Shown piece by piece: positions 39,471-48,908 of a DNA stretch of 64,000 nt. The position numbers and the translations under genes are program-made. Source of the stretch: Gammaproteobacteria bacterium (GTDB lineage: Bacteria > Pseudomonadota > Gammaproteobacteria > Burkholderiales > Nitrosomonadaceae). Every line of letters starts with the position of its first letter. Position 1 is the stretch's first letter. The notes under the pieces were generated by a model, which ran no database searches, had not been told where the DNA came from, and saw only the letters and a list, made by a program, of their open reading frames with translations. The stretch is taken from positions 1,302,001 to 1,366,000 of the forward strand of contig CP054180.1 in assembly GCA_015709635.1 (NCBI GenBank). The letters run 5' to 3'.

Positions 39471-40753
39471 TATTTGAGCTGGTAAAACGCTCTCCGGCCG
39501 GCATAACTTGCCGAATCTCCCAGGTCCTCTTCAATCCGCAGCAATTGATTGTATTTCGCGAGCCGGTCGGAACGGGACATTGAGCCGGTTTTAATTTGCA
39601 AGGCGTTGGTGGCGACCGCGATATCCGCGATGGTAGTATCTTCGGTTTCACCGGAGCGGTGCGAGATGACGGCGGTATAGCCGGCGCATTTCGCCATTTC
39701 AATCGCTGAAAAGGTTTCGGTCAATGTACCGATTTGATTGACCTTGATCAGAATGGAATTGGCGATATCGCGCTTGATACCTTCCTGCAGGATTTTTGTA
39801 TTGGTGACGAAGATGTCATCACCGACCAATTGAATCGATTTGCCTAACTTGGCGGTCAGCAGTTCCCATCCGGCCCAGTCCAGTTCGCTCATACCGTCTT
39901 CGATACTGATGATCGGGTATTTATCGACCCACGACGCCAGATAATCGGCGAATTGTTCGGACGTCAGGTGCAAGCCGTCGGATGCCAAGTGGTATTTGCC
40001 GTCCTGGTAGAATTCCGAGCTGGCACAGTCGATACCGATGGCGACATCTCTACCAGGTTGGTAACCGGCCTGGTCAATGGCTTGAACGATCAGTTGCAAT
40101 GCGGCTTCATTGTTTTCCAGATTGGGCGCGAATCCACCTTCGTCACCGACAGTGGTCGGCATGCCTTTGCCATGGATGAGTTTCTTCAACGTGCTGAAAA
40201 CTTCTGCGCCGCAGCGGATGGCATCGCGAAAATCGGCAATTCCCAACGGCACGATCATGAATTCCTGCATGTTGATGTTGTTGTTGGCGTGTGCACCGCC
40301 ATTGATCAAATTCATCAAAGGCACCGGCATCGACATCGAAGCCGCGCCGCCGAGGTAGCGGTACAATGGCAGGCCGGATTCCTCCGCAGCTGCCTTGGCA
40401 ACTGCAAGCGATACTGCAAGAATCGCATTGGCGCCGAGTCTGGATTTGTTTTCGGTACCGTCCAAGTTGATCATTTCCTGATCGATGAAATTCTGCTCGG
40501 TGGCATCCAGTCCCATTAATGTTTCGGAAATTTCAGTATTCACATTTTCCACAGCTTTGAGCACGCCTTTGCCGGAGTAACGTTGCGCATCGCCATCGCG
40601 TAATTCCATTGCCTCCCGCGTACCGACGGATGCTCCGGATGGAACCGAGGCGCGCCCGAGCACGCCGGATTCGAGCAGAACATCCGCTTCAATGGTTGGA
40701 TTACCGCGAGAATCAAGAATCTCGCGAGCGATAACATCTACTATTGCGCTCAT
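39470..40753 (-). CDS. eno: Enolase
   Basis: Converts 2-phosphoglycerate to phosphoenolpyruvate in glycolysis and gluconeogenesis. The 427-residue product shows SGASVGTREAMELRD near the N-terminus, GDEGGFAPNL, the metal ligands in GIDCASSEF and SIEDGMSELDW, the catalytic Lys in ILIKVNQIGTLTE, and the signature VISHRSGETEDTTIADIAV. The order pyrG-eno-ftsB is common in beta- and gammaproteobacteria, but kdsA, often between pyrG and eno, is absent here. Confidence 0.98.
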   Translation of the reverse strand: MSAIVDVIAREILDSRGNPTIEADVLLESGVLGRASVPSGASVGTREAMELRDGDAQRYSGKGVLKAVENVNTEISETLMGLDATEQNFIDQEMINLDGTENKSRLGANAILAVSLAVAKAAAEESGLPLYRYLGGAASMSMPVPLMNLINGGAHANNNINMQEFMIVPLGIADFRDAIRCGAEVFSTLKKLIHGKGMPTTVGDEGGFAPNLENNEAALQLIVQAIDQAGYQPGRDVAIGIDCASSEFYQDGKYHLASDGLHLTSEQFADYLASWVDKYPIISIEDGMSELDWAGWELLTAKLGKSIQLVGDDIFVTNTKILQEGIKRDIANSILIKVNQIGTLTETFSAIEMAKCAGYTAVISHRSGETEDTTIADIAVATNALQIKTGSMSRSDRLAKYNQLLRIEEDLGDSASYAGRRAFYQLK

Positions 40754-40811
40754 ACTACATTTCCCTGTGTTGACGATTATTTTTTAAGTTTTACTACTGG
40801 AATCCGGTGGA

Positions 40812-42491
40812 TCAATTGTTGTGCACGGCATGTATTTTTTCGTCCCCGGCATGCTGGTGGCGTTCATTAGCAAAGCGGATAGCGGCCTGCACGTAGGATC
40901 TGAACAGCGGATGACCGAGCCGCGGCGTTGAAGTGAATTCCGGGTGAAATTGGCAACCGAGAAACCACGGGTGATCAGCTTCAGGAAGTTCGATCATTTC
41001 GCATAAATTCTCTTCCTTGGAAAAGCCGCTGATGCAAAGCCCCGCTTTTTCCAATTTAGGAATATAAAAGCTGTTGACTTCATAACGATGGCGGTGGCGT
41101 TCGATAATGGTATCCACCCCATAGGTTTTCCAGGCGAGCGAATCTTTTTTCAACATACATTCCTGCCCACCCAGACGCATACTGCCGCCGATATCGGAAT
41201 TTTCATCGCGCGTTTCGATTTGCCCGTCGCGCGTGCGCCATTCGGTGATCAAACCGATCACCGGGTAGGGGGTATCCGGATTGAATTCCGTGCTATGCGC
41301 ACCTTTCATGCCGGTTTTATTGCGCGCATATTCGATGACGGCCAGTTGCATACCCAAGCAAATGCCTAAGTACGGGATGCGGTGGGTGCGGGCGAAATTG
41401 ATCGCCATAATCTTCCCTTCTACACCGCGTTTACCGAAGCCACCGGGAACCAGGATCGCATCCATGTCAACCAAGCTGTCCGTACCTTCTTTTTCGATTG
41501 TTTCGGAGTCGATATAGGCGATATTAATCCGGCTGTTGGTATGAATACCGGCATGAATCAAAGCCTCGGACAGCGATTTATACGATTCGGTCAGATCGAC
41601 ATATTTGCCGACAATGGCGATGGTGACGGTGTGTTTCGGGTGCTCCAGCGCATGCACCAGCTTCTTCCACACGCTTAAATCCGCAGGTTTGGCTAGGATA
41701 CTCAGCTTATGGCAGATAATTTCGTCGAGCATCTGTTCATGCAGTAATCCCGGGATCTTATAGATACTGTCGACATCGATCGCGGAAATAACCGCTTCTT
41801 CCTGAACATTAGTGAAGAGTGCTATTTTTCTGCGCTCTTCTTTCGGCACCTCGCGATCCGAGCGGCATAATAAAACATCGGGTTGAATACCGATTTCGCG
41901 CAATTCCTTGACCGAATGTTGGGTCGGTTTGGTTTTCAATTCACCGGCCGAACCGATATAAGGCAACAGGGTGAGGTGGATGAAACAGGTATCGGTGCGC
42001 GGATTTTGCACCGCCATTTGCCGGATGGCTTCCAGAAACGGCAGTGACTCGATATCGCCGACCGTGCCGCCGATCTCAATAATCGCAATCTGCGCATCGC
42101 CTACACCCATTTGAATGTAGCGTTTGATTTCATCGGTGATATGCGGAATCACTTGCACTGTGCCGCCAAGATAATCACCGCGCCGCTCCTTGCGAATCAC
42201 GCTTTCATAAATCTGACCGGTGGTGAAGTTATTGTGCCGCGTCATGCGCGTGCTGATGAAACGTTCGTAATGACCCAAATCCAGATCGGTTTCAGCGCCA
42301 TCCTCGGTGACAAACACTTCACCATGCTGGAACGGACTCATGGTCCCGGGATCCACGTTGATATAGGGATCCAGTTTGAGCATGGTGACTTTAAGACCGC
42401 GCGATTCCAACAACGCACCCAGAGATGCGGCAGCAATCCCTTTACCCAAGGAGGAAACAACACCACCAGTCACAAAGACATACTTGGTCAT
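40812..42491 (-). CDS. pyrG: CTP synthase
   Basis: Makes CTP from UTP, ATP and glutamine. The 559-residue product has the N-terminal synthase domain (KYVFVTGGVVSSLGKGI, DPYINVDPGTMSPFQHGEVF) and the C-terminal class I glutamine amidotransferase domain with the nucleophile Cys in YLGICLGMQLAV and the His/Glu pair in FHPEFTS. It is the first gene of the pyrG-eno-ftsB cluster, 58 bases before eno. Confidence 0.98.
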   Translation of the reverse strand: MTKYVFVTGGVVSSLGKGIAAASLGALLESRGLKVTMLKLDPYINVDPGTMSPFQHGEVFVTEDGAETDLDLGHYERFISTRMTRHNNFTTGQIYESVIRKERRGDYLGGTVQVIPHITDEIKRYIQMGVGDAQIAIIEIGGTVGDIESLPFLEAIRQMAVQNPRTDTCFIHLTLLPYIGSAGELKTKPTQHSVKELREIGIQPDVLLCRSDREVPKEERRKIALFTNVQEEAVISAIDVDSIYKIPGLLHEQMLDEIICHKLSILAKPADLSVWKKLVHALEHPKHTVTIAIVGKYVDLTESYKSLSEALIHAGIHTNSRINIAYIDSETIEKEGTDSLVDMDAILVPGGFGKRGVEGKIMAINFARTHRIPYLGICLGMQLAVIEYARNKTGMKGAHSTEFNPDTPYPVIGLITEWRTRDGQIETRDENSDIGGSMRLGGQECMLKKDSLAWKTYGVDTIIERHRHRYEVNSFYIPKLEKAGLCISGFSKEENLCEMIELPEADHPWFLGCQFHPEFTSTPRLGHPLFRSYVQAAIRFANERHQHAGDEKIHAVHNN

Positions 42492-42576
42492 GAGCGGTTA
42501 TCGTAACAAGAAAAATTCATGAGATCAGTGAGATTGGTTTGTATGGTTTTGAGTAAATAAATAATGTATCAGTATA

Positions 42577-43461
42577 TTAATGAATTTCAGCAAGCAACGT
42601 ATTTATTGTATGTTCGGCTTGATGGCGATAACCGCTGCCAAAAAGATTCAAGTGGTTCAGAATATGATAGAGGTTATAAACGTGTTTACGGGTATTATAA
42701 CCGGAATCCAGCGGATAATTATAGCGGTAAGCGGAATAAAAATCGGCTGGGAAGCCGCCGAAAAGTTCGGTCATGGCAATATCCGTCTCGCGATCGCCGT
42801 AATAGACTGCAGCATCGAATAATACCGGATTTCCGCTATCATCATAGTCATAATTGCCACTCCACAGGTCGCCGTGCAACAGCGATGGAGAGGGCGGCGC
42901 ATCGGTAAAAAATTTATCCAGATCGTTTAATAACTGCTTGCCCAATGTTTGTAACCTCCCGATGAATCCATTCCGTTGTGCCAGATTGAGTTGATACCCC
43001 AATCGTTGCGTGCGCCAGAATTCTACCCAATCGGAAGAAAATGAATTTATTTGCGGCGTTTGTCCGATGGTATTGTCGCGATACCAGCCGTACTGCGAAG
43101 AAGTCACGCGATGCATGGCAGCCAGCTGTTCGCCCAGAACGGATGCTTTGCCACGCGCACTTTGGCTGAGATTGAGATATTCCAGCACCAGCCATGCCAT
43201 CTCATCGTTGTGTCCGTAGCAAATGGGCCGCGGTACACGTATCGCAGCCGATTGCCGGATTTCTTCGAGACCGGCGGATTCCGCTGCAAACATATCAAGA
43301 TTATCCGCGGAATTCAGTTTCACAAAAAAACACTGCGATTCGTTGGCTATACAATACGTTTGATTGATGCAACCGCCGCTGGTCGGGTGGGATTCTTTGA
43401 CCTGGAATGGTTTACCGGTCACGGCGGAAATTTGTGCACTGATTTCATGCCATACGTGCAT
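42577..43461 (-). CDS. Fructosamine kinase family protein
   Basis: Phosphorylates protein-bound or free fructosamines/ribulosamines, allowing removal of glycation products. The 294-residue product has the aminoglycoside-phosphotransferase-like fold: SGGCINQTYCI near the start, the catalytic loop LLHGDLWSGNYDYD (near 193-206) and the metal Asp in LFDAAVYYGDRETD. An IS1595-type element ends 23 bases before the start codon and has probably separated the gene from its original promoter. Confidence 0.88.
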   Translation of the reverse strand: MHVWHEISAQISAVTGKPFQVKESHPTSGGCINQTYCIANESQCFFVKLNSADNLDMFAAESAGLEEIRQSAAIRVPRPICYGHNDEMAWLVLEYLNLSQSARGKASVLGEQLAAMHRVTSSQYGWYRDNTIGQTPQINSFSSDWVEFWRTQRLGYQLNLAQRNGFIGRLQTLGKQLLNDLDKFFTDAPPSPSLLHGDLWSGNYDYDDSGNPVLFDAAVYYGDRETDIAMTELFGGFPADFYSAYRYNYPLDSGYNTRKHVYNLYHILNHLNLFGSGYRHQAEHTINTLLAEIH

Positions 43462-43484
43462 GTTTTAACTCTTATAAAAAATTA

Positions 43485-44191
43485 GGGTCTGTAGTAGATT
43501 AGCTTAGATGCTAAGCTAATTGAATGAAGATAAGCTATTGTAGATTATTAAAGAAAACACAATTAAAGCTGCTGGAATACTTTGTGTTGGAGGTTACAGC
43601 AAGATCGGCAGCCGATATACTGGACAACCGAATAGTGCAGTCCTGTTTTATCGCAAAATACGCGAAGTAATTGTTTACCATTTGGAACAGGAATCTCACG
43701 AAATCTTTGATGGTGTGGTGGAGTTGGATGAAAGCTACTTTGGCGGTATCCGTAAAGGTAAACGAGATCGAGGCGCTGCAGGTAAGGTTGCGGTGTTTGG
43801 CATATTAAAACGTGGTGGCAAGGTCTACACGAAGGTCGTTGGAGATACCAAGACAGAAACGTCGATGCCGCTCATTACTAGAAAAATAGCACCTGACAGC
43901 GTAGTTTATACAGATTATTATCGCAGTTACAATGCGCTTGATGTGAATCATTTTTACCATGAACGGATCAATCATTCCACACTCTTTGCTCAAGGTAAGA
44001 ATCACATCAATGGCATTGAGAACTTTTGGAATCAGGCTAAATGCGTCTTAAGAAAATACAATGGCATTCCTAAAGAATCATTCCACTGTTTCTCAAAGAA
44101 TGCGAATTCAGATTCAATTATGGAACACTTAAACAACAACTAAAAATACTCAAACTTTGGACTCAGATTTAACCTGATCTACTACAGCCCC
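43485..44191 (+). mobile_element. IS1595-family insertion sequence (decayed)
   Basis: 707 bp bounded by imperfect inverted repeats GGGTCTGTAGTAGAT (left) and GGGGCTGTAGTAGAT (right, reverse complement). Inside the left end is a perfect hairpin, TTAGCTTAG-ATG-CTAAGCTAA (43499-43519). The flanking 8-mers AAAAATTA and AAAATCAA are similar but not identical, so a target duplication is not certain. The transposase is frameshifted. Confidence 0.8.
43524..44172 (+). pseudogene. IS1595-family transposase, two frameshifts
   Basis: The N-terminal frame starts at ATG 43524 (MKISYCRLLKKTQLKLLEYF) and shifts near 43630 (DNR, then NSAVLFYRKIREV). The central frame holds the DDE domain: GVVELDESYFGG, YTDYYRSYNAL and HINGIENFWNQAK. 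A second shift near 44090 is needed to reach the usual family ending (FRFNYGTLKQQLK), with the stop at 44172. The element is therefore inactive by itself. Confidence 0.85.
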
Positions 44192-44234
44192 AAAATCAAT
44201 GAGTGCAAGCCAATGTCACGCGTGGCTTGTACTC

Positions 44235-45370
44235 GGGGAGACCTTTGCAAAAGGTCGTAACCTTATCATTCCGGTGTAATTCTGGGTTTATTTGTAAGGA
44301 GATCGGGTGTTTTTTAACTATTTTTTTGCACATGAATCAGGAATAATCACACTCAACCGGCCATTTCCGGTTGAGAGGATGCAGTATTCCTATATTTGCG
44401 TCATCATTCGACGATCGGCAAAGAGTTTGGGTAACCTTTTCAGGTTATACGCCATCGCCAATAGCATATGCCAGGCATGCGCCAAGGCCAGACCGCGATA
44501 ACGCAGGATTTTAGCATTGAACCAACGTGCCTGACTGCCGAAGGTGCGTTCAACAACATAGCGGGATTTCGTGATCAGACTATTGCGCTGCAACTGTCGA
44601 CGCGCCAATGGGTTATTCTTTGTGGCCTTATCCTGAATGCCATTTTTAATACCGCGTGATTTCAAAGCATCGCGATGTTTCTGGCTGCTATAGGCCTTGT
44701 CGGCATGAATGCGGACTCCCGGCTGAACATTGGCTTTGTCGAGCAGATCCAGCAGCGGCTTACTGTCGTGGCATTGGCTGCGGTGGTGATTACTGCCATG
44801 ACCAACCCGGCGCTATCGACCATCGTGTGTTGTTTATAACCAAAGACCGATTGGCCACCTTTCCTGACCCAACGTGCCTCAGTATCCACGCCCGGTTGGG
44901 TCACCTCAATAACCCGCATCGCCACTTGGGTATCCGGCTCATCATCCCGTTCTTCCCGGTCATTCACCACTTCATAAGCAGGCCGGGTTTTAGGTTTACG
45001 CGGACTTTGCGTAATGCTCGCATCGACATGACAGCCTTTTCTGACCGCGATATCGTGCGCTTGTATTTGCTCATTTATCCGCGTTAACAAACCATCCCAA
45101 GCGCCTGCCGCCGTTAATCGCGTTCTGAAGCGCGACAATACTGAGTGGTCCGGCACATCGTCTTCCAGCGACAATCCTGGAAATCGCATCACATGCAGAT
45201 TCGAATTCGCCATGTCTTCCACCGATTCATCACTTAAACCTCCATTCCAGATTCCTGTCAGCAGCATCTTGAACAGCAGCAATCCCGAATACGCCGGGCG
45301 GCCTGCCGCATCCGATACCGGTGCGTAATGAATTGATATGCAATTGCCGAACTGCTCCGCATAATCTCAA
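44235..45370 (-). mobile_element. IS5-type insertion sequence, truncated and decayed
   Basis: The left end GGGGAGACCTTTGCAA matches the left end of the remnant at 61376 (GGGAGATCTTTGCAA). The right end is lost where unrelated sequence begins, around 45370. A related but internally deleted copy lies at 61376-61959. Confidence 0.7.
44390..45282 (-). pseudogene. IS5-family transposase, frameshifted and N-terminally truncated
   Basis: Homology begins upstream of 45282 (EQFGNCISIHYAPVSDAAGRP is partly visible, here FGNCISIHYAPVSD) without a start codon, then continues with LLLFKMLLTGIWNGGLSDES, DDVPDHSVLSRFRTRL and CHVDASITQSPRKP. One missing base near 44768 moves the frame, and the rest (CHDSKPLL, HADKAYSSQKH, SRYVVERTFGSQARWF) ends at 44390. 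DDE residues are visible in VDAS, HADKAY and VERTFG. Confidence 0.85.
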
Positions 45371-45415
45371 CTCAAAAAGGCAAATTGACATGATCCCCTT
45401 CAATACAAAAACTAC

Positions 45416-45520
45416 CGGGCAACAAAAAGCACATTCGGGTCGTCCAGATGGTGCGCCGTATTCGTCATTCTGCTGACAGCTTTGTGATCAATCGTATCGA
45501 ATGCAATATCGGCTCCTTTA
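45416..45520 (-). pseudogene. Fragment of an MDR-type oxidoreductase
   Basis: Reads KGADIAFDTIDHKAVSRM and on to the left, resembling the GVDIAFDTVG region of the gene at 6777-7772 but too different to be part of the recent duplication. Both ends are broken: the IS5-type remnant is on one side and the dnaJ-tail fragment on the other. Confidence 0.5.
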
Positions 45521-45825
45521 CTAAAAGACGGTTCCCGGCACAGTCCACGGGCAAAATCATGGATGGATAAAGCGCGTGAATTTTTCTCCGAGTAACAATT
45601 CATACCCCTGCACATTTTATGAATGATGTTATTAATCATTAGGATATTCAATATTCTTGCACTACATTGCCGCTTATTTTGTTAATTTTGACTGACATTT
45701 AACAAAGAGTTTGCATTGTCTCCACAATTGGGTTGGTTTCTGAGTTTATAGTTACTCCTGTGTTCACAACAACAGCGACTACTGAATAAGGGTAGTCATT
45801 ACAGGATTAAATTCAGGAGACGATC

Positions 45826-46296
45826 ATGGCAACAATATCATTCTTAGTTAACGGTACGACAGCACAACAACAAACAAAACCGGTGGCATGGGTAACGATC
45901 GAAGAAATGGCAAACGGTTCTTTGTTTTTCAAAGTCAAGCAAGCGGGCGGCAGCATGAAAAATTTGCATGGCGTGTATTTTGATATTGCCGACGAAAGCA
46001 TTACCAACACCCTGAGAGTGATTGCTGTTTCCAACGATGTCAAAGTAAGCGAAGAAGAAGTCAGTTACCTGAAGAACGGTACCGATACCAGTGAAGCCTT
46101 AGTGAGCAGCCAAAGCTGCAGTGCTGATCAAAATGCGACGAACAACTATAGCTTTACCTTGCGCAGTACCGCGCGTGCGCTCAATCTCAGCGACTTTTCT
46201 CAAATCCAACTGGATTATTCCGGAAGTGGCGGTGATGCTCATGCTAAAACTAATGATGATTTCAGCCACCGCTGGTTATATCTGGGATTGTTTTAA
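45826..46296 (+). CDS. Unknown 156-residue protein, paralogue of the one at 6200
   Basis: Same length as its paralogue and identical to it up to the NYSF region (about residue 109). After that the residues differ in places: STARALNLSDFSQIQLDYSG against STGRALSLSDFPQIQLDYSG, and GGDAHAKTNDD against GGDGNGKTNDD. The reading frame, ribosome binding site and upstream ~140 bases are intact. No family recognised. It lies inside the IS-rich scar, yet is undamaged. Confidence 0.78.
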   Translation: MATISFLVNGTTAQQQTKPVAWVTIEEMANGSLFFKVKQAGGSMKNLHGVYFDIADESITNTLRVIAVSNDVKVSEEEVSYLKNGTDTSEALVSSQSCSADQNATNNYSFTLRSTARALNLSDFSQIQLDYSGSGGDAHAKTNDDFSHRWLYLGLF

Positions 46297-46378
46297 AAGT
46301 GAAGCCATGCTGAATAGCTGGCATGGCGAACTATAGTCAACATCTTTTTAGGTTTGTGCTTGTGTTGTTGTGTGAGAT

Positions 46379-46409
46379 CCAATACCGCCGGTTTTGCTGG
46401 CGGTATTGG
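46379..46409. terminator. Hairpin after the copy-2 gene
   Basis: CCAATACCGCC pairs with GGCGGTATTGG. The loop differs slightly from the copy at 6735-6765, but the stem is kept by a compensating change (GGTGGT to GGCGGT), which suggests that it matters. Confidence 0.45.
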
Positions 46410-46425
46410 ATTACGTGCGATCACA

Positions 46426-46512
46426 CCGACAAGAAATGATATTGTGCGGAACGCCGTGAAATCACTATCGACATTGTACTCAGATTGGCGCGATATTTTG
46501 GCAACACCGCCA
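46426..46512 (+). pseudogene. higA: Remnant of a HigA-type antitoxin (XRE domain)
   Basis: In one frame PTRNDIV, then after a missing base ERREITIDIVLRLARYFGNT. HigA antitoxins have the pattern NRI-DIVRxRRxITxDTALRLARYFGN at this place, which is the recognition-helix region. Both the N- and C-terminal parts and any higB toxin are missing. The rest of 46297-46646 shows no gene I can support. Confidence 0.5.
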
Positions 46513-46646
46513 GCGTTATTGCCGGCGCTGTCATTCTCGATGGTAAAGAAAAGGAGAAAACACAGATCCGGAAAAATGAATATCGCAATCTGATTGTCGG
46601 TGCAAAATTACAGCGGAATCCCTCTCAATTGGCATTGAAAGATAAT

Positions 46647-46796
46647 CTATTCCCCTATTTTTACATCTTTTATTCTGATCGCTTCTAAGGCATCAAATTT
46701 TTTGGGATCCATCATTTCTTCCAGTAATTTCTTGATGTCCGCAATACTGGTTTTATGCAGACTTATCTCTAATTCAACTGTCACCTCGACTTTCAT
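46647..46796 (-). CDS. Small 49-residue protein of unknown function
   Basis: ATG at 46796 with a strong GGAGG ribosome binding site six bases upstream. The product is MKVEVTVELEISLHKTSIAD followed by a charged helix (IKKLLEEMMDPKKFDALEAI) and ends KIGE. It has no signal peptide. It lies 13 bases downstream of the small lipoprotein gene on the same strand and is probably co-transcribed. No family recognised. Confidence 0.6.
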   Translation of the reverse strand: MKVEVTVELEISLHKTSIADIKKLLEEMMDPKKFDALEAIRIKDVKIGE

Positions 46797-46809
46797 AAGT
46801 TACCTCCAC

Positions 46810-47133
46810 TTATTTGCATTTGATAAATAGATTCCGCGTGATTGTTGTAGCGGAATATGTCGAATATCCGACTGATGCTAATTGTGTATTTGCATCAAAC
46901 TCACTGATTGCTTGAGAGAAAGGAACAACATCGCCTTGCTGATTCAGCAGGTGATACCCGCGCGCACCGCAGATCTCGCCCGCTTTCTCAAGGCAATAGC
47001 TATAATTCAATCCGGAGCCGCTGCAGTTGATGTTGTGTCCTCTGGTTCCATCAGCCAGAAACACCTCTCTGGAGGTGACGCACCCTTGGAGCATTGCAGC
47101 AAAGACGATAAGAATAAAAAGTGATCGAGACAT
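46810..47133 (-). CDS. Small lipoprotein with conserved-looking cysteines
   Basis: 107 residues from the ATG at 47133 (GGAAGG upstream). The signal peptide ends in the lipobox MLQGC (Cys near 18). The mature part has ADGTRGHNINCSGSGLNYSY followed by CLEKAGEICGARGYHLL, a pattern seen in many small unassigned lipoproteins. The lipid anchor and the cysteine pairs suggest an envelope role. It is followed by the 49-residue gene. Confidence 0.75.
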   Translation of the reverse strand: MSRSLFILIVFAAMLQGCVTSREVFLADGTRGHNINCSGSGLNYSYCLEKAGEICGARGYHLLNQQGDVVPFSQAISEFDANTQLASVGYSTYSATTITRNLFIKCK

Positions 47134-47327
47134 ATTTGTTCCTTCCAATTATTTGATCGCATAACCGCTCTGCGGAAACACACCGCTTCCTAATTTGATT
47201 TTATACTACATCGCAATGGCGCTGTCAGGTATGAATGCCAATGAACGGTCCGTCCTAAGAGGCGATAAACCCGGTAGAGATTAAAAAAATAGCAAATTCT
47301 TTCAAACCCGCTTCAGCGGATTATTTA

Positions 47328-48902
47328 GTCGCCCCTGCAAAATTCACACAGTCATGCCGACAAACGAACGTTTTGTGTAAAAGGTGTTGATCAGTTGCAG
47401 CAGCGCAAGTCGCAATAAAGAATTCTTGATGCCCAAACGGTGTATAGCTCTCATCAGCCAGCGCAGATTGTAGCCAGCCGCACATAACACAGCGTGCAGT
47501 GCATCACCCAACTGACCTGGTAACCAGCAGCGATTCATTCGGTGATCCGACTTCAGATGCCCGATTGCAGGTTCCACGGCCTGCCGGCGCTTGAGCCAGC
47601 GCCGCTGCGGTTTCGTCAGCGACTTGTACTTGCCGCGATGGATGATTTCCACTGCCGGATTGTCAGCATCCACTCCCCGGAACCCGAGATCGGCAATAAC
47701 CTGCTTCGGTATTGATCCGGTATCTTCGAGTAGCCTGTGCGTTTGTTCGAGCTGTTGGTGGAGAATATGACCATCGTAGGGATTGCCAGGAAAGGTTCTG
47801 GCACCGACTATCAGGCCGCTTTTGTGCGTAACAGCAATGCCGGCTTTAACTCCGAACTCGTAAGGTTTGCGTGCTTTGCCCTTGCCGATGCATTCGGCTT
47901 CCGGTGCGTGCAATGCATAGAGTTTGTTATTGTCCTTGTTGCTGCTTATGAATCCGTCCTGCCCGTTCCAATAGCGTGGTCAATTGCTGCAGCGATGCGG
48001 CACAGACCGTCGTCACGGTTGCCAGTTTGCGCTGGATCTCCCGCAGCACGATACCAAGGATCGTGCGTTGGCGTTTAACGGTTTTGTGCAGACGCCGCAA
48101 TTGCCTGGCGTGGGCATAGCCGCCTGCCCTTCGGCGCAGCGCCTTGCCTTCTTTGGCGTAGGTTTGCTTCAAGGTGATGCCAGCCCGTCTGGCTGCTTGC
48201 ACAATCTTGCCGCGAGCAATTTCCAGTAACCGGCTATCCACCGGATGCGCAATTGCCTTTTCCTGAATTGTCGTGTCAACAATCACTCGTTTGAATTCAG
48301 CCGGTTTGACCGCCTTGGTGTGCACCGCAGTGTCAATCGTTGCCTTCAGCAGCTTCTCAACACCAGCTTCACCAATGGCGGTGCGGAAACGGCCAATCTG
48401 GGTGGCATCACACGGCAACTTCGATGTGTAATATTCCTCGCCGCTGAAATACTGCCACACCACATTCTCCGGCCAGCGAACCACCAGCTCTTCGTCACTG
48501 AGGTTGAACGCATGCTTCAGATACAGCAACGATGCCATCAACCGGATCGGCAAGCGGGGCGACCCGCAGTGCTCACGCCCCCACTGGCAATCGCCAATGT
48601 TGTGCCAAAAAGAGTCGTTGATCTCCAACACTTCACCCTGACGGTTTTTACGCTCAAAAGCAGGGACAAGTGCTGCTTCAATATCAGCCCACGGCAGTCG
48701 ATTCGACAGCACTGCCAGGGGATGACGCAGATCAATTATCTGATCGAGACGCGCTCGGAAAAAATCATCGGTCGGCATTTCAGTTCCTCTTGATTCTCTC
48801 AGTGTTTTGATGCGAATAGTATAAATTCTCAGGGATCAATGCCGTCTAAAATTTGATGATTCCTGCAGTTCATGCAGGCTCTAAGTGTTTTGCAGGGATG
48901 AC
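47328..48902 (-). mobile_element. Insertion sequence, IS5-superfamily, copy A (inverted)
   Basis: 1575 bp. Ends are GTCATCCCTGCAAAA (transposase-start end, at 48902) and GTCGCCCCTGCAAAA (at 47328), with TA immediately outside on both sides. Nearly identical to copy B at 50223-51798, which is in the opposite orientation. Copy A is 2 bp shorter than the inferred intact form. Confidence 0.9.
47344..48778 (-). pseudogene. DDE transposase of IS copy A, one 2-bp deletion
   Basis: The N-terminal frame starts at 48778 (MPTDDFFRARLDQIIDLRHP) and stays open to about 47937. There CAACCCAAGG of copy B reads CAACAAGG, losing two bases. The other frame continues YALHAPEAECIGKGKARKPY to the stop at 47344. 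Conserved blocks include VIVDTTIQEKAI, VIADLGFRGVD and AVEPAIGHLKSDH, the DDE residues of the IS4/IS5-type fold. Confidence 0.88.
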
Positions 48903-48908
48903 TAATTA

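Larger units (their letters stand above)
45521..46430. repeat. Segmental duplication, copy 2 (partner 5895-6786)
   Basis: Begins inside a dnaJ tail fragment (AAAGACGGTTCCCGGCACAG onward, 45521-45596), covers the unknown gene and its hairpin, and ends with the last bases of the MDR gene (GATCACACCGAC). Because it carries the 3' end of dnaJ without the rest, copy 2 is the derived one. Confidence 0.9.

Noticed and set aside
45412..45651. 79-codon minus-strand frame
   Set aside because: A chance fusion of antisense dnaJ tail with an oxidoreductase fragment. It has no own start signal.
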